From contig NZ_ATHV01000011.1 of the NCBI RefSeq assembly GCF_000422205.1, forward strand, positions 43,193 to 107,192: a stretch of DNA of 64,000 bases, given 5' to 3'. A program made the translations under genes and the position numbers. The stretch comes from Desulfovibrio sp. X2. Its GTDB lineage: Bacteria; Desulfobacterota; Desulfovibrionia; Desulfovibrionales; Desulfovibrionaceae. The notes under the pieces are model-generated. The model was not told the origin of the DNA and did no database searches. It saw nothing but the letters and a program-made list of their open reading frames with translations. Below are positions 38,669 through 47,211 of the stretch, piece by piece. Positions within the stretch are counted from its first letter, which is position 1. Each line of letters starts with the position of its first letter.

Positions 38669-39625
38669 ATGAAGCGTGATTTCGTCATGGCGCGGCTTCT
38701 TGCCGCCGTTCTCGCCGCCTGCTGCCTCTGCAGTCCGGCGGCGGCGGACTCGGCCCAGGCAGGGGCCGAGTCCGGGCACCCCGGCAGGCTGCTGGTGGCC
38801 GTGAGCATCCCGGCGCAGAAGCACATCGTCGAGAAGATCGCCGGCGACCTCGTCGAGGTCCTGGTAGTGATCCCGGCGGACAGCGACCCGCACGGCTACG
38901 AGCCCAAGGGGACCCAGCTCGCGGCCCTGGCCAGGGCGCGCCTGCTGCTGCGCCTCGGCGTGCCCTTCGAGGATGGCTGGGCCGCGCGCCTGGCGGGCCT
39001 GGACAAGGGGCTCACCGTGGTGCGCACGGCCGAAGGGACGGTCATGCTGCCCCTGCCCGAATCCAGGTCCGACGAGAACGGGCTGACGGACGGCGACGCG
39101 ACAGGCCCCAATGCCGCAGCGGCGGCCGCGCCCGTGGAATACGATCCCCACGTCTGGCTCTCGCCCGCTGCCGTGCGCACCATGGCCCTGTCCACGGCCC
39201 AGGCCCTGGCCGTTGCCGACCCGGCCCACGCAGCGGCCTTCCGCGCCGGGCTCGAGGCCATGCTGGCCGAGACTGCGGCCACGGACGCCGCGGTGCGCCA
39301 AAGTCTGGCCCTGGTGCCGCCCGGCACGTCCTTCCTGGCGGCGCATCCCGCTTTCGCCTATTTCGCGCACGACTACGGCCTGCAGGAGATCGGCATCGAG
39401 CGGGCGGGCAGGGAGCCGGACCCCGCCGGGCTCGACGCGCTGTCCGCCGAGGCGGGCGGGGCCAACGTCCGCCTCGTGCTCGTCTCGCCCGCCTTTCCCC
39501 GCCGCGTGGCCGAGGAGCTGGCAAAGGAGCTCGGCGCCAAGGTGGTGAGCATCGACCCTCTGGCCGAGGACTGGTCCGCCAACATGATCCGCCTGGCCGC
39601 GGCCGTGGCGGAGGGCGCGCGCTGA
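38669..39625 (+). CDS. ZnuA-like metal-binding lipoprotein/periplasmic protein
   Basis: The 318-residue protein has a signal peptide (hydrophobic to about 27; CCLCS near 18-22 leaves a lipobox possible). It belongs to the cluster A-I (ZnuA/TroA) solute-binding family: DPHGYEPKG near 72, DPHVWLSP near 155, AHPAF near 222 and SIDPLAEDW near 295 supply the usual His/Asp/Glu metal ligands. The His-rich loop of zinc-specific members is replaced by an acidic/Ala-rich segment at about 131-150. No matching ATPase or permease gene is adjacent, so it is an orphan here. Confidence 0.85.
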   Translation: MKRDFVMARLLAAVLAACCLCSPAAADSAQAGAESGHPGRLLVAVSIPAQKHIVEKIAGDLVEVLVVIPADSDPHGYEPKGTQLAALARARLLLRLGVPFEDGWAARLAGLDKGLTVVRTAEGTVMLPLPESRSDENGLTDGDATGPNAAAAAAPVEYDPHVWLSPAAVRTMALSTAQALAVADPAHAAAFRAGLEAMLAETAATDAAVRQSLALVPPGTSFLAAHPAFAYFAHDYGLQEIGIERAGREPDPAGLDALSAEAGGANVRLVLVSPAFPRRVAEELAKELGAKVVSIDPLAEDWSANMIRLAAAVAEGAR

Positions 39626-39889
39626 GCCGCCCGGGGCCGCTGGCCCGGGCGGGGAGAGGGCGGCCCGGTTGCCATGCGGCGTGAAACGGCCTAGTGTCGC
39701 GGCCGCTGAAAGCATCGACGTGAACCCGAAAACGATACGCGAGACGAAGGCCGGACGGATGCCCGGCTTCGCCGCCGACAGCAAAACGGCTGCGGCGGGA
39801 GCGAGCCGGGAACCGCGTTTTCCGGCCAAGCGGTCTTCCGCGGAATGCGGCCTTGCGCATTGTGCGGACGTCACGCCCGAGACCGGCCT

Positions 39890-40975
39890 GTGAGCAAAGA
39901 AGCCTACGCCCTCTCCTGGGTCACACCTTCCCTTGCCGTGGGCTCCGCCCCGATGTCCTACGAGCAGCTCGCCTCCCTGCACGCGCAGGGCGTGCAGGCC
40001 ATTTTAAACCTCTGCGCCGAGTTCTGCGACCTGCACTGGATCGAGTCGGACGAGGGCTTCGAGGTCTACTACCTGCCCATCCCGGACGAGGAGGCCCCTG
40101 ACCTCGCCGAACTCGAGAAGGCCCTGGAGTGGCTGGACGGCGAGCTCTACCTCGGCCGCAAGATCCTCATCCACTGCCGCCACGGCATCGGCCGCACGGG
40201 CACGGTGCTCAAGGCCTACCTCCTGCGCAAGGGGCTCGGCCACCGCCAGGCCGACCGCGCCATCAAGGGGCTGCGCTCGCAGCCCGCGAACTTCGACCAG
40301 TGGTGGTTCCTGCGCAAGTACGGCAGGCTGCAGGGCAGGCTCACCATCCGCGAGCCCTCGCTCGAGCGCAGGGACTCCGTGGACCTCTTTCCCTTCCTGG
40401 CGGACTGGGAGCGCATCGTGCGCACCGTGGACGCGCGGCTGGAATCCGCCGGGGAGAAGGAACGCTGCGGCCAGGAGCACGACCGCTGCTGCCGCGACCT
40501 GGTGCACATGGGGCTCGGCGGCGCGGTCTACCTGCACCATTTCTTCAGCGGCACGCTCGGCCGCCGCGACCGCGAGGCGGTCACGGAGCGGGCGCTCTCC
40601 GCCGCGCGCGAGCTGCGGGAAGTGACGCGCGCGCACGGCGGCGCGCTGGGCGACGAGGGGCTTGCCGCGGCGTACCGGGCCAGGGAGCAGGTCTGCCCCC
40701 TGTCCGAGCTCGGCGAGTGCATGGTCTTCAACCAGCGGCCGCTGCAGTGCCGCCTCTTCGGCGTGGAGCCCGGGCTTCGGGCGGAGGTGAGGGAGTGGGC
40801 CGCGGCCGAGATGGCCTCGCTCTCCGGCGGGCTCTGGCTGGCCCTGACCGGGAGCCTGGAGCAGGGGCCCGCGCTGCGCTTCTCCCTGCCCGAGGTGCTG
40901 ACCGGAAAATTCGTGCAGACCTTCTTTCACCGCCTGATGACCATGCAGGCGGCTACTCCTGGCATTTCTCGATGA
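39890..40975 (+). CDS. Dual-specificity phosphatase fused to a YkgJ-like Cys-cluster domain
   Basis: The 361-residue protein has an N-terminal tyrosine/dual-specificity phosphatase domain with HCRHGIGRTG at about 95-104 (catalytic Cys and Arg, with Asp-rich EEAPD loop about 30 residues before). A second half carries a YkgJ/UPF0153-type cysteine set: C near 192, CC near 198, C near 268 and 276, and RPLQCRLFG near 283, which in relatives binds Zn or an Fe-S cluster. The start is taken as GTG 39890 because the similarity begins at SKEAYALSWV; an ATG lies at 39845. It overlaps the TPR gene tail to tail by 23 bases. Confidence 0.85.
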   Translation: MSKEAYALSWVTPSLAVGSAPMSYEQLASLHAQGVQAILNLCAEFCDLHWIESDEGFEVYYLPIPDEEAPDLAELEKALEWLDGELYLGRKILIHCRHGIGRTGTVLKAYLLRKGLGHRQADRAIKGLRSQPANFDQWWFLRKYGRLQGRLTIREPSLERRDSVDLFPFLADWERIVRTVDARLESAGEKERCGQEHDRCCRDLVHMGLGGAVYLHHFFSGTLGRRDREAVTERALSAARELREVTRAHGGALGDEGLAAAYRAREQVCPLSELGECMVFNQRPLQCRLFGVEPGLRAEVREWAAAEMASLSGGLWLALTGSLEQGPALRFSLPEVLTGKFVQTFFHRLMTMQAATPGISR

Positions 40976-42290
40976 GTTCCTTGGCGCGCTGATAGGTCGG
41001 CTCGATCTGCAGGGCGCGCGTGAGCCGGTCCAGGGCCTTCTGCTTGCGGCCCGCGTGGTAGTAGATGAAGCCCATGTTGAAGCACACGGCCGCGCTCGTC
41101 CCGCCGAGGTTTCCGTTGATGCGCAGCGCCTTGTCCAGCCACGAGGCGGCCTTCTCGTAGCTCTTGCCGTCCACGTAGGCCATGGCCACGTTGTAGTGCA
41201 GGTTCTCGTCCTCGGGCGCTATCTTCAGCGCCTTCTTGTATTCCTTGATCGCCTCCTCCCACTTGTTCTGCTGGCGCAGCGCGATGCCCAGCGAGTTGAA
41301 GGTCTCGAGGTCCGAGGCGTCGAGCACGTCGTGGCGCGACTCGAGGCTCTGCCGCAGGTAGACCTCGGCCAGCTCGGGCGCGGACTCCATGCACAGGGAG
41401 GCGATGTTGCGGTAGAGGTTGGAGACCTTGGCCATGGCCTGGCGCGTGGCCAGCTTGGTGGCGGTGTCGAAGTAGGTCTTGGCGCGCGCGGCCTTGCCCT
41501 GCTGCAGGTGGATGCCGCCGATCTCCATCTTGCGCTCGATGTTCAGGGGCGAGAGCTTGTCGAGCTGTTCGAGGAGGTTCAGGACCGCGGAGTGGTTGCC
41601 GTCCTCCTTGTGGAACTGGGCCAGCTTCTTGATGGGCTCGAGGTAGAGGTTGCCGCCGCGCATGGCGCCCTCGTATGCGGCCAGGGCCTCGGACCTGCGG
41701 TCCAGGCCCTTCAGGGCGTCGCCGCGCAGCATGAGCCCGGCCGGGCTCTGCGCCTTGTACTCCAGGACCTTGTCCGAGATGACCAGGGCCTTCTCGAACT
41801 CGCGCTGCGCCAGGAAGCGCTTGCCCGCGTCCAGAAGCTCGCCGATCTTGGAGGGCGGCTTGATGGTGAAGGCGATCTTCTCGATCATGCCGTTCACGGA
41901 GATGGGCTTGGTGATGAAGTTGGAGACGCCCATCTCGTGCAGGAGCACGAGGCCGTCGCGCTCGATCTCCGTGGTCAGGACGATGATCCTCAGGTCCGGA
42001 TAGTCGTTGCGCAGGTAGCCGATGAACTCGGCCGAATGCACGCCGTCGAGCTCGCGCTCGATGAGCATGAGGGGCTTTCTGCCCTCCTTGACGGCCGCGC
42101 CGATCTGGCGCTGCGCCGGACCCTTCTCGGTGAAGCTCTCCAGGCAGTCCTGGGGCAGGGCCAGCAGCTTCTGGACCGCGCTGCGGAACGTCTTGCTGAA
42201 GGCGTTGTCCTTGGAGACCGTGATGAAATGGCCCCTGTCCTGGAGAATGAAGTTCCTGACAATCTCGTCGAAATTCTTGTCGTTGCCCAT
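40953..42290 (-). CDS. Receiver-like domain plus TPR repeats
   Basis: The 445-residue protein begins with a receiver-like fold (about 12-150) in which the phospho-acceptor position reads LMLIERE, that is Glu in place of Asp, while LTTE and ITKP keep the conserved Thr and Lys. About eight TPR-like helix pairs follow (about 155-440). It looks like a signalling or assembly scaffold that is not phosphorylated in the usual way. The ATG at 42290 fits the domain start; in-frame ATGs upstream (to 42389) are possible. Divergent from another TPR gene. Confidence 0.8.
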   Translation of the reverse strand: MGNDKNFDEIVRNFILQDRGHFITVSKDNAFSKTFRSAVQKLLALPQDCLESFTEKGPAQRQIGAAVKEGRKPLMLIERELDGVHSAEFIGYLRNDYPDLRIIVLTTEIERDGLVLLHEMGVSNFITKPISVNGMIEKIAFTIKPPSKIGELLDAGKRFLAQREFEKALVISDKVLEYKAQSPAGLMLRGDALKGLDRRSEALAAYEGAMRGGNLYLEPIKKLAQFHKEDGNHSAVLNLLEQLDKLSPLNIERKMEIGGIHLQQGKAARAKTYFDTATKLATRQAMAKVSNLYRNIASLCMESAPELAEVYLRQSLESRHDVLDASDLETFNSLGIALRQQNKWEEAIKEYKKALKIAPEDENLHYNVAMAYVDGKSYEKAASWLDKALRINGNLGGTSAAVCFNMGFIYYHAGRKQKALDRLTRALQIEPTYQRAKELIEKCQE

Positions 42291-42406
42291 CGTCGCGTCC
42301 AGAAGTAGAAATGGAGGACATGACTGTCCGTCGTAGGGCATCTTCTCAGAATATCGAGTGATGTCAACGAATCGGGTCGGAATTATCATCCGGAGTGATA
42401 GATACG

Positions 42407-42922
42407 ATGAGCGCCAAGAAAGGATCGGACTTCAGCCGCCGCGACCTTCTTTTCGGCTTCGTGGACCGCATCCGCGGCCGCGAGCCGGGGGAGAAGGCGG
42501 TTACCGGAGTGACCCAGGAATCGAGCGAGGCGGACGGCCATTTCGCCGCGGGCCGCTGGAGCGAGGCCGTGAACGCCTATCGCGACGTGCTCGCGCGCGA
42601 GTCCGGCAACGAGGAGGCGCGCGTGCGCCTGGGCATCTGCTTCTACCGCCAGGGCAAGCACACCCAGGCCGTGGTCGAGCTCGGCCGCGTGCTGCGCAAG
42701 CGCTCCCACAACCTGGCCAGCCTCTACCTGGGGCTCTGCCACGCCCGGCGCGGCGAGCTGGACAAGGCCGCCACGGCCTGGAAGGCCTATTTCGAGCCCA
42801 GCCGCGTGCCGCTCATGCGCGAGATCAACTTCCAGCTGGCGCGCATCGAGACCGAGAAGGAGGTCGACTCCGGCTCCGTGGCCGCGGCCGTGGAGGAGGC
42901 GCTGGCCGCGGAGCAGGGCTGA
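42407..42922 (+). CDS. Small TPR protein
   Basis: The 171-residue protein has a basic N terminus (SRRDLLFGFVDRIRGR near 9-24), which resembles a Tat motif but lacks the hydrophobic stretch of a signal, and then about three TPR units (about 45-140). It probably mediates protein contacts. ATG 42407 follows GGAG at 42392. It is divergent from the receiver-TPR gene, and a strong terminator follows. Confidence 0.8.
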   Translation: MSAKKGSDFSRRDLLFGFVDRIRGREPGEKAVTGVTQESSEADGHFAAGRWSEAVNAYRDVLARESGNEEARVRLGICFYRQGKHTQAVVELGRVLRKRSHNLASLYLGLCHARRGELDKAATAWKAYFEPSRVPLMREINFQLARIETEKEVDSGSVAAAVEEALAAEQG

Positions 42923-42971
42923 GGCCCCGGCCCCGCGTCCCCGCCGCCCGCGGTTTCCCCGGGCGGCGCTT

Positions 42972-43002
42972 CTCCCCGGCCAGGCCGGGGAGCCCTTTTT
43001 TT
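42972..43002 (+). terminator. Terminator after the small TPR gene
   Basis: CTCCCCGGCC (42972-42981) and its complement at 42983-42992 form the stem, and seven T residues follow at 42996-43002. The remaining sequence to 43430 shows short GC-rich open frames but nothing I would call a gene. Confidence 0.88.
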
Positions 43003-43438
43003 GCGGCTCTCGGTTGCCATTGCCGCGGGCAAGGGGGTAGTATGGGACGGCTGCCCGGAAACCGGGCGGAAAGGGACGGACATGCGCCGATCCGACAGGC
43101 TTCCCCCTCCATGTGACGAAACCGCGAAACCGCGCCCGGCGAAGCGGAGCACGAGAGCCGTGCCCCTGCCGCCGTGCCTTCGCCACGCCCGCGATCCCTC
43201 CTCCTCTCCCGCGCTTCTCCCTTCTCCGTCCCCCGCCTCGTCCGCCTTCGGGGCGGTCGGCCTCAGACCGGCGGGTCGCCCGCTCCGGACGGTCCGGACA
43301 GCGAGGCGGATTTTGTGGGCGCGGGGCCGCGCATGATTCGCCGCACGGCCCGGTGCAAGGCCCGGCATGCCGCGCGCGGCGCGGCTTCCGGAGCGCTGCG
43401 GCAGGTCCCCCGAAGGCCCGGAATGCGGGCATGTGACG

Positions 43439-43478
43439 ACGTAACCGAATGTTACTTCGGCCGTAACATAACCGTCAC
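43439..43478 (+). promoter_or_regulatory. Candidate PhoB box array of pstS
   Basis: Four 7-base units are spaced exactly 11 bases apart (starting at 43439, 43450, 43461 and 43472). The last two, CCGTAAC and CCGTCAC, separated by ATAA, fit the PhoB direct-repeat pattern (CTGTCAT type). The array lies 73 bases before the pstS start. An inverted repeat ATGTTAC-N7-GTAACAT overlaps it. Confidence 0.6.
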
Positions 43479-43550
43479 AGCCTGAATCTACTTCTCTGGG
43501 GCGTTCGACAACAGCCGCATTCCCAATCAATTTTTATGAGGAGAACGACC

Positions 43551-44360
43551 ATGAAAGCCAAACTTCTTGCCCTCGCGGCCGTCCTTACCCTGGCCCTGAC
43601 CGGCAGCGCCTGGGCCGGCAGCCTGACCATCAAGGGTTCCACCACCGTTCTGCCCATCATGCAGCGCGCCGTGGAGGCCTACATGAAGGCCCATCCCGAC
43701 ATGAAGATCGACCTCTCCGCCGGCGGCTCCGGCGAGGGCATCAAGGCCCTCATCGACGGCACCACGGACATCGCCATGGCCTCGCGCGAGATGAAGGACA
43801 AGGAGATCGAGCTGGCCAAGAGCAAGGGCGAGGATCCCAAGATGATCATCATCGCCCGCGACGCGGTGTGCGCCATCGTCAATCCGAACAACCCGGTCCA
43901 GAACCTGACCGTGGACCAGCTCCAGGGCATCTTCTCCGGCAAGATCACCGACTGGAAGGACGTGGGCGGCAACCCCGGCCGCATCGCGGTCATCTCCCGC
44001 GACTCCTCCTCCGGCACCTTCGAGACCTGGCAGGAGCACGTCCTGAAGAAGGAGAAGGTCTCCCCCATGGCGCTGATGCAGGCCTCCTCCGGCGCGGTCA
44101 TGGAGTCCGTCTCCAAGAACAAGTACGCCATCGCGTACGACGGCCTGGGCTACGTGACCAAGGACGTCAAGGCGCTGAAGGTCAACGGCGTGACCCCCTC
44201 CGAGGCCACTGCCCGCGACGGTTCCTACCCGGTGTCCCGCAGCCTGCAGATCTACGTCAACGGCGAGCCCAAGGGCGAGCTGAAGGGCTTCGTGGACTAC
44301 CTCCTGAGCCCCGCCGGCCAGAAGGACGTCAAGGAAGCCGGCTACGTCACCGTGAAGTAA
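43551..44360 (+). CDS. pstS: PstS, periplasmic phosphate-binding protein
   Basis: The 269-residue protein has a signal peptide cleaved after AWA (residue 22). Phosphate-binding segments are GSTTVLP near 28, GGSGEGI near 62 and SRDSSSGTFETW near 148. It captures phosphate for the PstCAB importer. ATG 43551 follows GAGGAG. It is the first gene of pstSCA. Confidence 0.96.
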   Translation: MKAKLLALAAVLTLALTGSAWAGSLTIKGSTTVLPIMQRAVEAYMKAHPDMKIDLSAGGSGEGIKALIDGTTDIAMASREMKDKEIELAKSKGEDPKMIIIARDAVCAIVNPNNPVQNLTVDQLQGIFSGKITDWKDVGGNPGRIAVISRDSSSGTFETWQEHVLKKEKVSPMALMQASSGAVMESVSKNKYAIAYDGLGYVTKDVKALKVNGVTPSEATARDGSYPVSRSLQIYVNGEPKGELKGFVDYLLSPAGQKDVKEAGYVTVK

Positions 44361-44379
44361 CATTCCCTCTGTAGTCTCC

Positions 44380-44419
44380 GGCCCCCTGTCTTCGGACGGG
44401 GGGCCTCGAACTTTTTTTT
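44380..44419 (+). terminator. Hairpin between pstS and pstC
   Basis: An 11-bp GC stem with one G-T pair is closed by the very stable TTCG tetraloop (44391-44394) and followed six bases later by eight T residues (44412-44419). It lies 20 bases after pstS and before pstC, and probably stabilises pstS RNA or partly terminates transcription, giving excess PstS. Confidence 0.75.
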
Positions 44420-44431
44420 CAGGCGGCAGAC

Positions 44432-45319
44432 ATGCGTAGAAGCACGAGAGAGAAATGCATCCACGGCACCTTCTTCACGGTCGCCCTGGTGTCCATTCTC
44501 ATCCTGGCCCTGATCTGCATCTTCCTGTTCATGGAAGGGGCTCCCATCGTCAAGGCCACCTCGATCACCGACTTCCTCTTCGGCAGCGAGTGGTACCCGA
44601 CCTTCGACCCGCCGTCCTTCGGCATCCTGCCGCTCATCGTGGCCTCCATCCTGGTCACGGCGCTCTCCTCGCTCATCGCCATCCCGCTCGGCGTGATGAC
44701 CGCCGTGTACCTGGCCGAGATCGCGCGGCCGGGCGTGCGCGCCTTCTTCAAGCCGGTCATCGAGCTTCTGGCCGCGCTGCCCTCGGTGGTCATCGGCTTC
44801 TTCGGCATGGTCGTGGTCGCGCCCTTCCTGCAGAACTACCTGGACGTCTGGGTCGGCTACAACCTCTTCAACGCCTCGCTCATGCTGGCCTTCATGTCCG
44901 TGCCCACCATCTGCTCCATCTCCGAGGACGCCATCTACAGCGTGCCGCGCGAGCTCAAGGAGGCCTCCCTGGCGCTCGGCTCCACGCACTGGCAGACCAT
45001 CTACCGCGTGATCCTGCCCGCCAGCATCACCGGCATCAGCACGGGCACCATCCTCGGCATGTCCCGCGCCATCGGCGAGACCATGGTCGTGCTCATGGTC
45101 GCGGGCGGCGCGGCGGCCATCCCGACCTCCATCTTCGACCCGGTGCGCCCCATGCCCGCCTCCATCGCCGCGGAGATGGGCGAGACGCCCTACGGATCGG
45201 ACCATTACCATGCCCTGTTCGCCATCGGCATCGTGCTCTTCGTCATGACCCTGCTCTTCAACGTGGTGGCCGACTACATCGCCGAGAAGAACAAGCAGAT
45301 CGGGTCCGCCACCCTCTAA
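44432..45319 (+). CDS. pstC: PstC, phosphate ABC transporter permease
   Basis: The 295-residue permease has six TM helices and the EAA loop (EASLALGSTHWQTI near 180). LLAALPSVVIGFFGMVV near 115 is typical of PstC. It forms the membrane channel with PstA. Confidence 0.94.
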   Translation: MRRSTREKCIHGTFFTVALVSILILALICIFLFMEGAPIVKATSITDFLFGSEWYPTFDPPSFGILPLIVASILVTALSSLIAIPLGVMTAVYLAEIARPGVRAFFKPVIELLAALPSVVIGFFGMVVVAPFLQNYLDVWVGYNLFNASLMLAFMSVPTICSISEDAIYSVPRELKEASLALGSTHWQTIYRVILPASITGISTGTILGMSRAIGETMVVLMVAGGAAAIPTSIFDPVRPMPASIAAEMGETPYGSDHYHALFAIGIVLFVMTLLFNVVADYIAEKNKQIGSATL

Positions 45320-45331
45320 GGAGAGATTGCC

Positions 45332-46261
45332 GTGAGCCAGGAAGCAGCAGATTTCACCGCCGTTCCCAAGGCAGCCCCCCTGCGTCCGCCGCGCACGCCC
45401 TTCGGGCGCTCCGGCGGAGGCCGCCGCAGCGTGGAGCGGATCTTCTTCACCCTGTTCCGCACCGCCGCGGGCATCAACGGCCTGGCCCTGGCCATCATCT
45501 GCTCCTTCCTCCTGGTGCGGGGCCTGCCCGCCATCAACTGGACCTTCCTCACCCAGGCGCCGTACGACTCCATGACCAAGGGCGGCATCCTGCCCTGCAT
45601 CGTGGGCACGGCCGTCCTGAGCCTCGGCTCGCTGCTGGTGGCCTTCCCCCTGGGCGTGGGCACGGCCATCTACCTGAACGAGTACGCCCGCGCGCCCAGG
45701 CTCGTGCGCATCATCCGCCTGGGCATCAACAACCTCGCGGGCGTGCCCTCGGTGGTCTTCGGCCTCTTCGGCCTGGCCTTCTTCGTCATCACCCTGGGGC
45801 TCGGCGTCTCCATCCTGGCGGGCTGCCTGACGCTCGGCTTCCTGACCCTGCCGGTGATCATCGGCACGGCCGAGGAGGCCCTGCGCTCCGTGCCGCAGAC
45901 CTACCGCGAGGCCTCCCTGGGGCTTGGCGCCACCAAGTTCCAGACCATCGTGCGCGTGGTTCTGCCCGCGGCCCTGCCCGGCATGCTCACCGGCTGCATC
46001 CTGGGCATCAGCCGCGCGGCGGGCGAGACCGCGGCCATCATGTTCACCGCCGCGGTCTTCTACACCCCGGAGATGCCCAAGAGCATCCTCTCCCCGGTCA
46101 TGGCCCTGCCGTACCACATCTACGTCCTGGCCACGGCGGGCACGAACATCGACAAGACCCGGCCGCTGCAGTATGGCACCGCGCTCGTGCTCATCGGGCT
46201 GGTCTTCGGCATGAACCTCTTCGCCGTCTGGCTGCGCGCCCGCCTGCAGAAGCGGCGCTAG
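45332..46261 (+). CDS. pstA: PstA, phosphate ABC transporter permease
   Basis: The 309-residue permease starts with GTG after AAGGAG. It has six TM helices, NLAGVPSVVFGLFGLAFFV near 130 and the EAA loop EASLGLGATKFQTIV near 190. A hydrophilic N terminus of about 40 residues is present. The expected pstB and phoU genes do not follow; the operon ends at a strong terminator. Confidence 0.94.
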   Translation: MSQEAADFTAVPKAAPLRPPRTPFGRSGGGRRSVERIFFTLFRTAAGINGLALAIICSFLLVRGLPAINWTFLTQAPYDSMTKGGILPCIVGTAVLSLGSLLVAFPLGVGTAIYLNEYARAPRLVRIIRLGINNLAGVPSVVFGLFGLAFFVITLGLGVSILAGCLTLGFLTLPVIIGTAEEALRSVPQTYREASLGLGATKFQTIVRVVLPAALPGMLTGCILGISRAAGETAAIMFTAAVFYTPEMPKSILSPVMALPYHIYVLATAGTNIDKTRPLQYGTALVLIGLVFGMNLFAVWLRARLQKRR

Positions 46262-46301
46262 ACCGCGGCGCAATCCCGGTCCGATCCCGTCCGACACCCC
46301 G

Positions 46302-46336
46302 GCCGGGCCGCGCCTCGCGCGGCCCGGCTTTTTTTT
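46302..46336 (+). terminator. Terminator of pstSCA
   Basis: A perfect 12-bp GC stem (46302-46313 with 46317-46328) with CTC loop is followed by eight T residues. Confidence 0.93.
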
Positions 46337-46428
46337 CGCGCCGAAGGGTGTATTCTTGTCCAGGATGTGATACGGGTGGGGGGTATAAAGCCGGAACTGG
46401 TCCGGCACGTCAGCCAAGGAGGCGCATC

Positions 46429-46896
46429 ATGGCGGAGAATGAGACCGCAAAGGCGGCCGGGGCCAAGGAGCGTGCTGCGTTCATCTGCACCCACGACACC
46501 CTGGACGGAGCCTATCCCTCGCTGGTGCTCGGCATCAACGCGGCCCGGCTCGGCATGGAGAGCAAGATCTTCTACAGCTTCATGGGGCTCAACATGGTCC
46601 TGGACGGCGGGGCCGAGCGGGCCAAGTTCATCCCGCCGGGCGTCATGGGCGCCATCCCGGGCATGTCCACCATCGCCACGGGCATGATGAAGAAGAAGAT
46701 CGAGAAGGCCAACATCCCGAACCTGGCCGAGCTGCAGGAGATGGCCATGCTCGAGGGCGTGGAGCTCATCGCCTGCAAGATGACCGTGGACATGATGGAG
46801 ATCGACGAGAGCAAGCTGATCCCCGGGGTCATCGTCTGGAACGCGGAGGATTTCCTGCGTTACGCCAAGGACTGCAAGATCTGCCTGTTCACCTGA
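46429..46896 (+). CDS. DsrE-family protein
   Basis: The 155-residue protein belongs to the DsrE/DsrF/DrsE2-like family. It shows the Rossmann-like pattern with LVLGINAARLGMESKIFYSFMG near 31 and the conserved cysteine in LIACKMTVDMM near 117. Relatives carry persulfide sulfur or bind electron-transfer partners in sulfur metabolism. AAGGAGG precedes the ATG and TATAAA lies at 46384. A second Cys pair (CKIC) occurs at the C terminus. It appears monocistronic. Confidence 0.85.
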   Translation: MAENETAKAAGAKERAAFICTHDTLDGAYPSLVLGINAARLGMESKIFYSFMGLNMVLDGGAERAKFIPPGVMGAIPGMSTIATGMMKKKIEKANIPNLAELQEMAMLEGVELIACKMTVDMMEIDESKLIPGVIVWNAEDFLRYAKDCKICLFT

Positions 46897-47211
46897 TCCC
46901 GCCCCGCCGCGGCCGCTCCGCCCGCCGACCGGCGGGGCGGCCGCCCCCATCCCGCATGTGCCGTCCCCGCCGCCCGGGTATCCGCTTTTTGCGGACAACG
47001 ATGTCCTGCGACTTCGCGTGATTGACCCAAAAGTCTTTCTCTGCCCAAGAAGGCTGTCGTCACGCGTTCGTAACATGTCCATCGCCGTTTCATAACCTCC
47101 TGTCCGTACATGCTGGGCCTGTCGCCATGAAGGGCGACGGCGCACCGGCATCTCCCCCTGCCGGTCGGCTTCCGCTTCGCGTCAACGCACGCCACAACAA
47201 GGACGTTCGCC
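46897..47211. other. Leader region before the chemoreceptor at 47212
   Basis: This 315-base space has a long GC-rich imperfect hairpin after the DsrE gene (about 46907-46945, no T run). A candidate PhoB box array lies at 47054-47093. No gene is evident. Confidence 0.5.
47054..47093 (+). promoter_or_regulatory. Candidate PhoB box array of the chemoreceptor gene
   Basis: Four 7-base units start every 11 bases (47054, 47065, 47076, 47087). The first, CTGTCGT, differs from CTGTCAT at one position, and the last, GTTTCAT, at two; the middle two are weaker. The array ends about 118 bases before the start codon, next to the pst locus. Confidence 0.4.

Noticed and set aside
42407..42922. Tat signal peptide in the small TPR protein
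   Set aside because: SRRDLL resembles the twin-arginine motif, but no hydrophobic segment or cleavage site follows.
43001..43436. Short open frames between the small TPR gene and pstS
   Set aside because: They overlap each other in different frames, have Arg/Pro/Ser-rich products and no convincing start signals; the sequence ahead of pstS is better explained as regulatory.
44342..46417. A 691-codon minus-strand open frame across pstC and pstA
   Set aside because: The product is His/Asp/Gly-rich nonsense typical of reverse frames in high-GC genes; the plus-strand permeases are clear.
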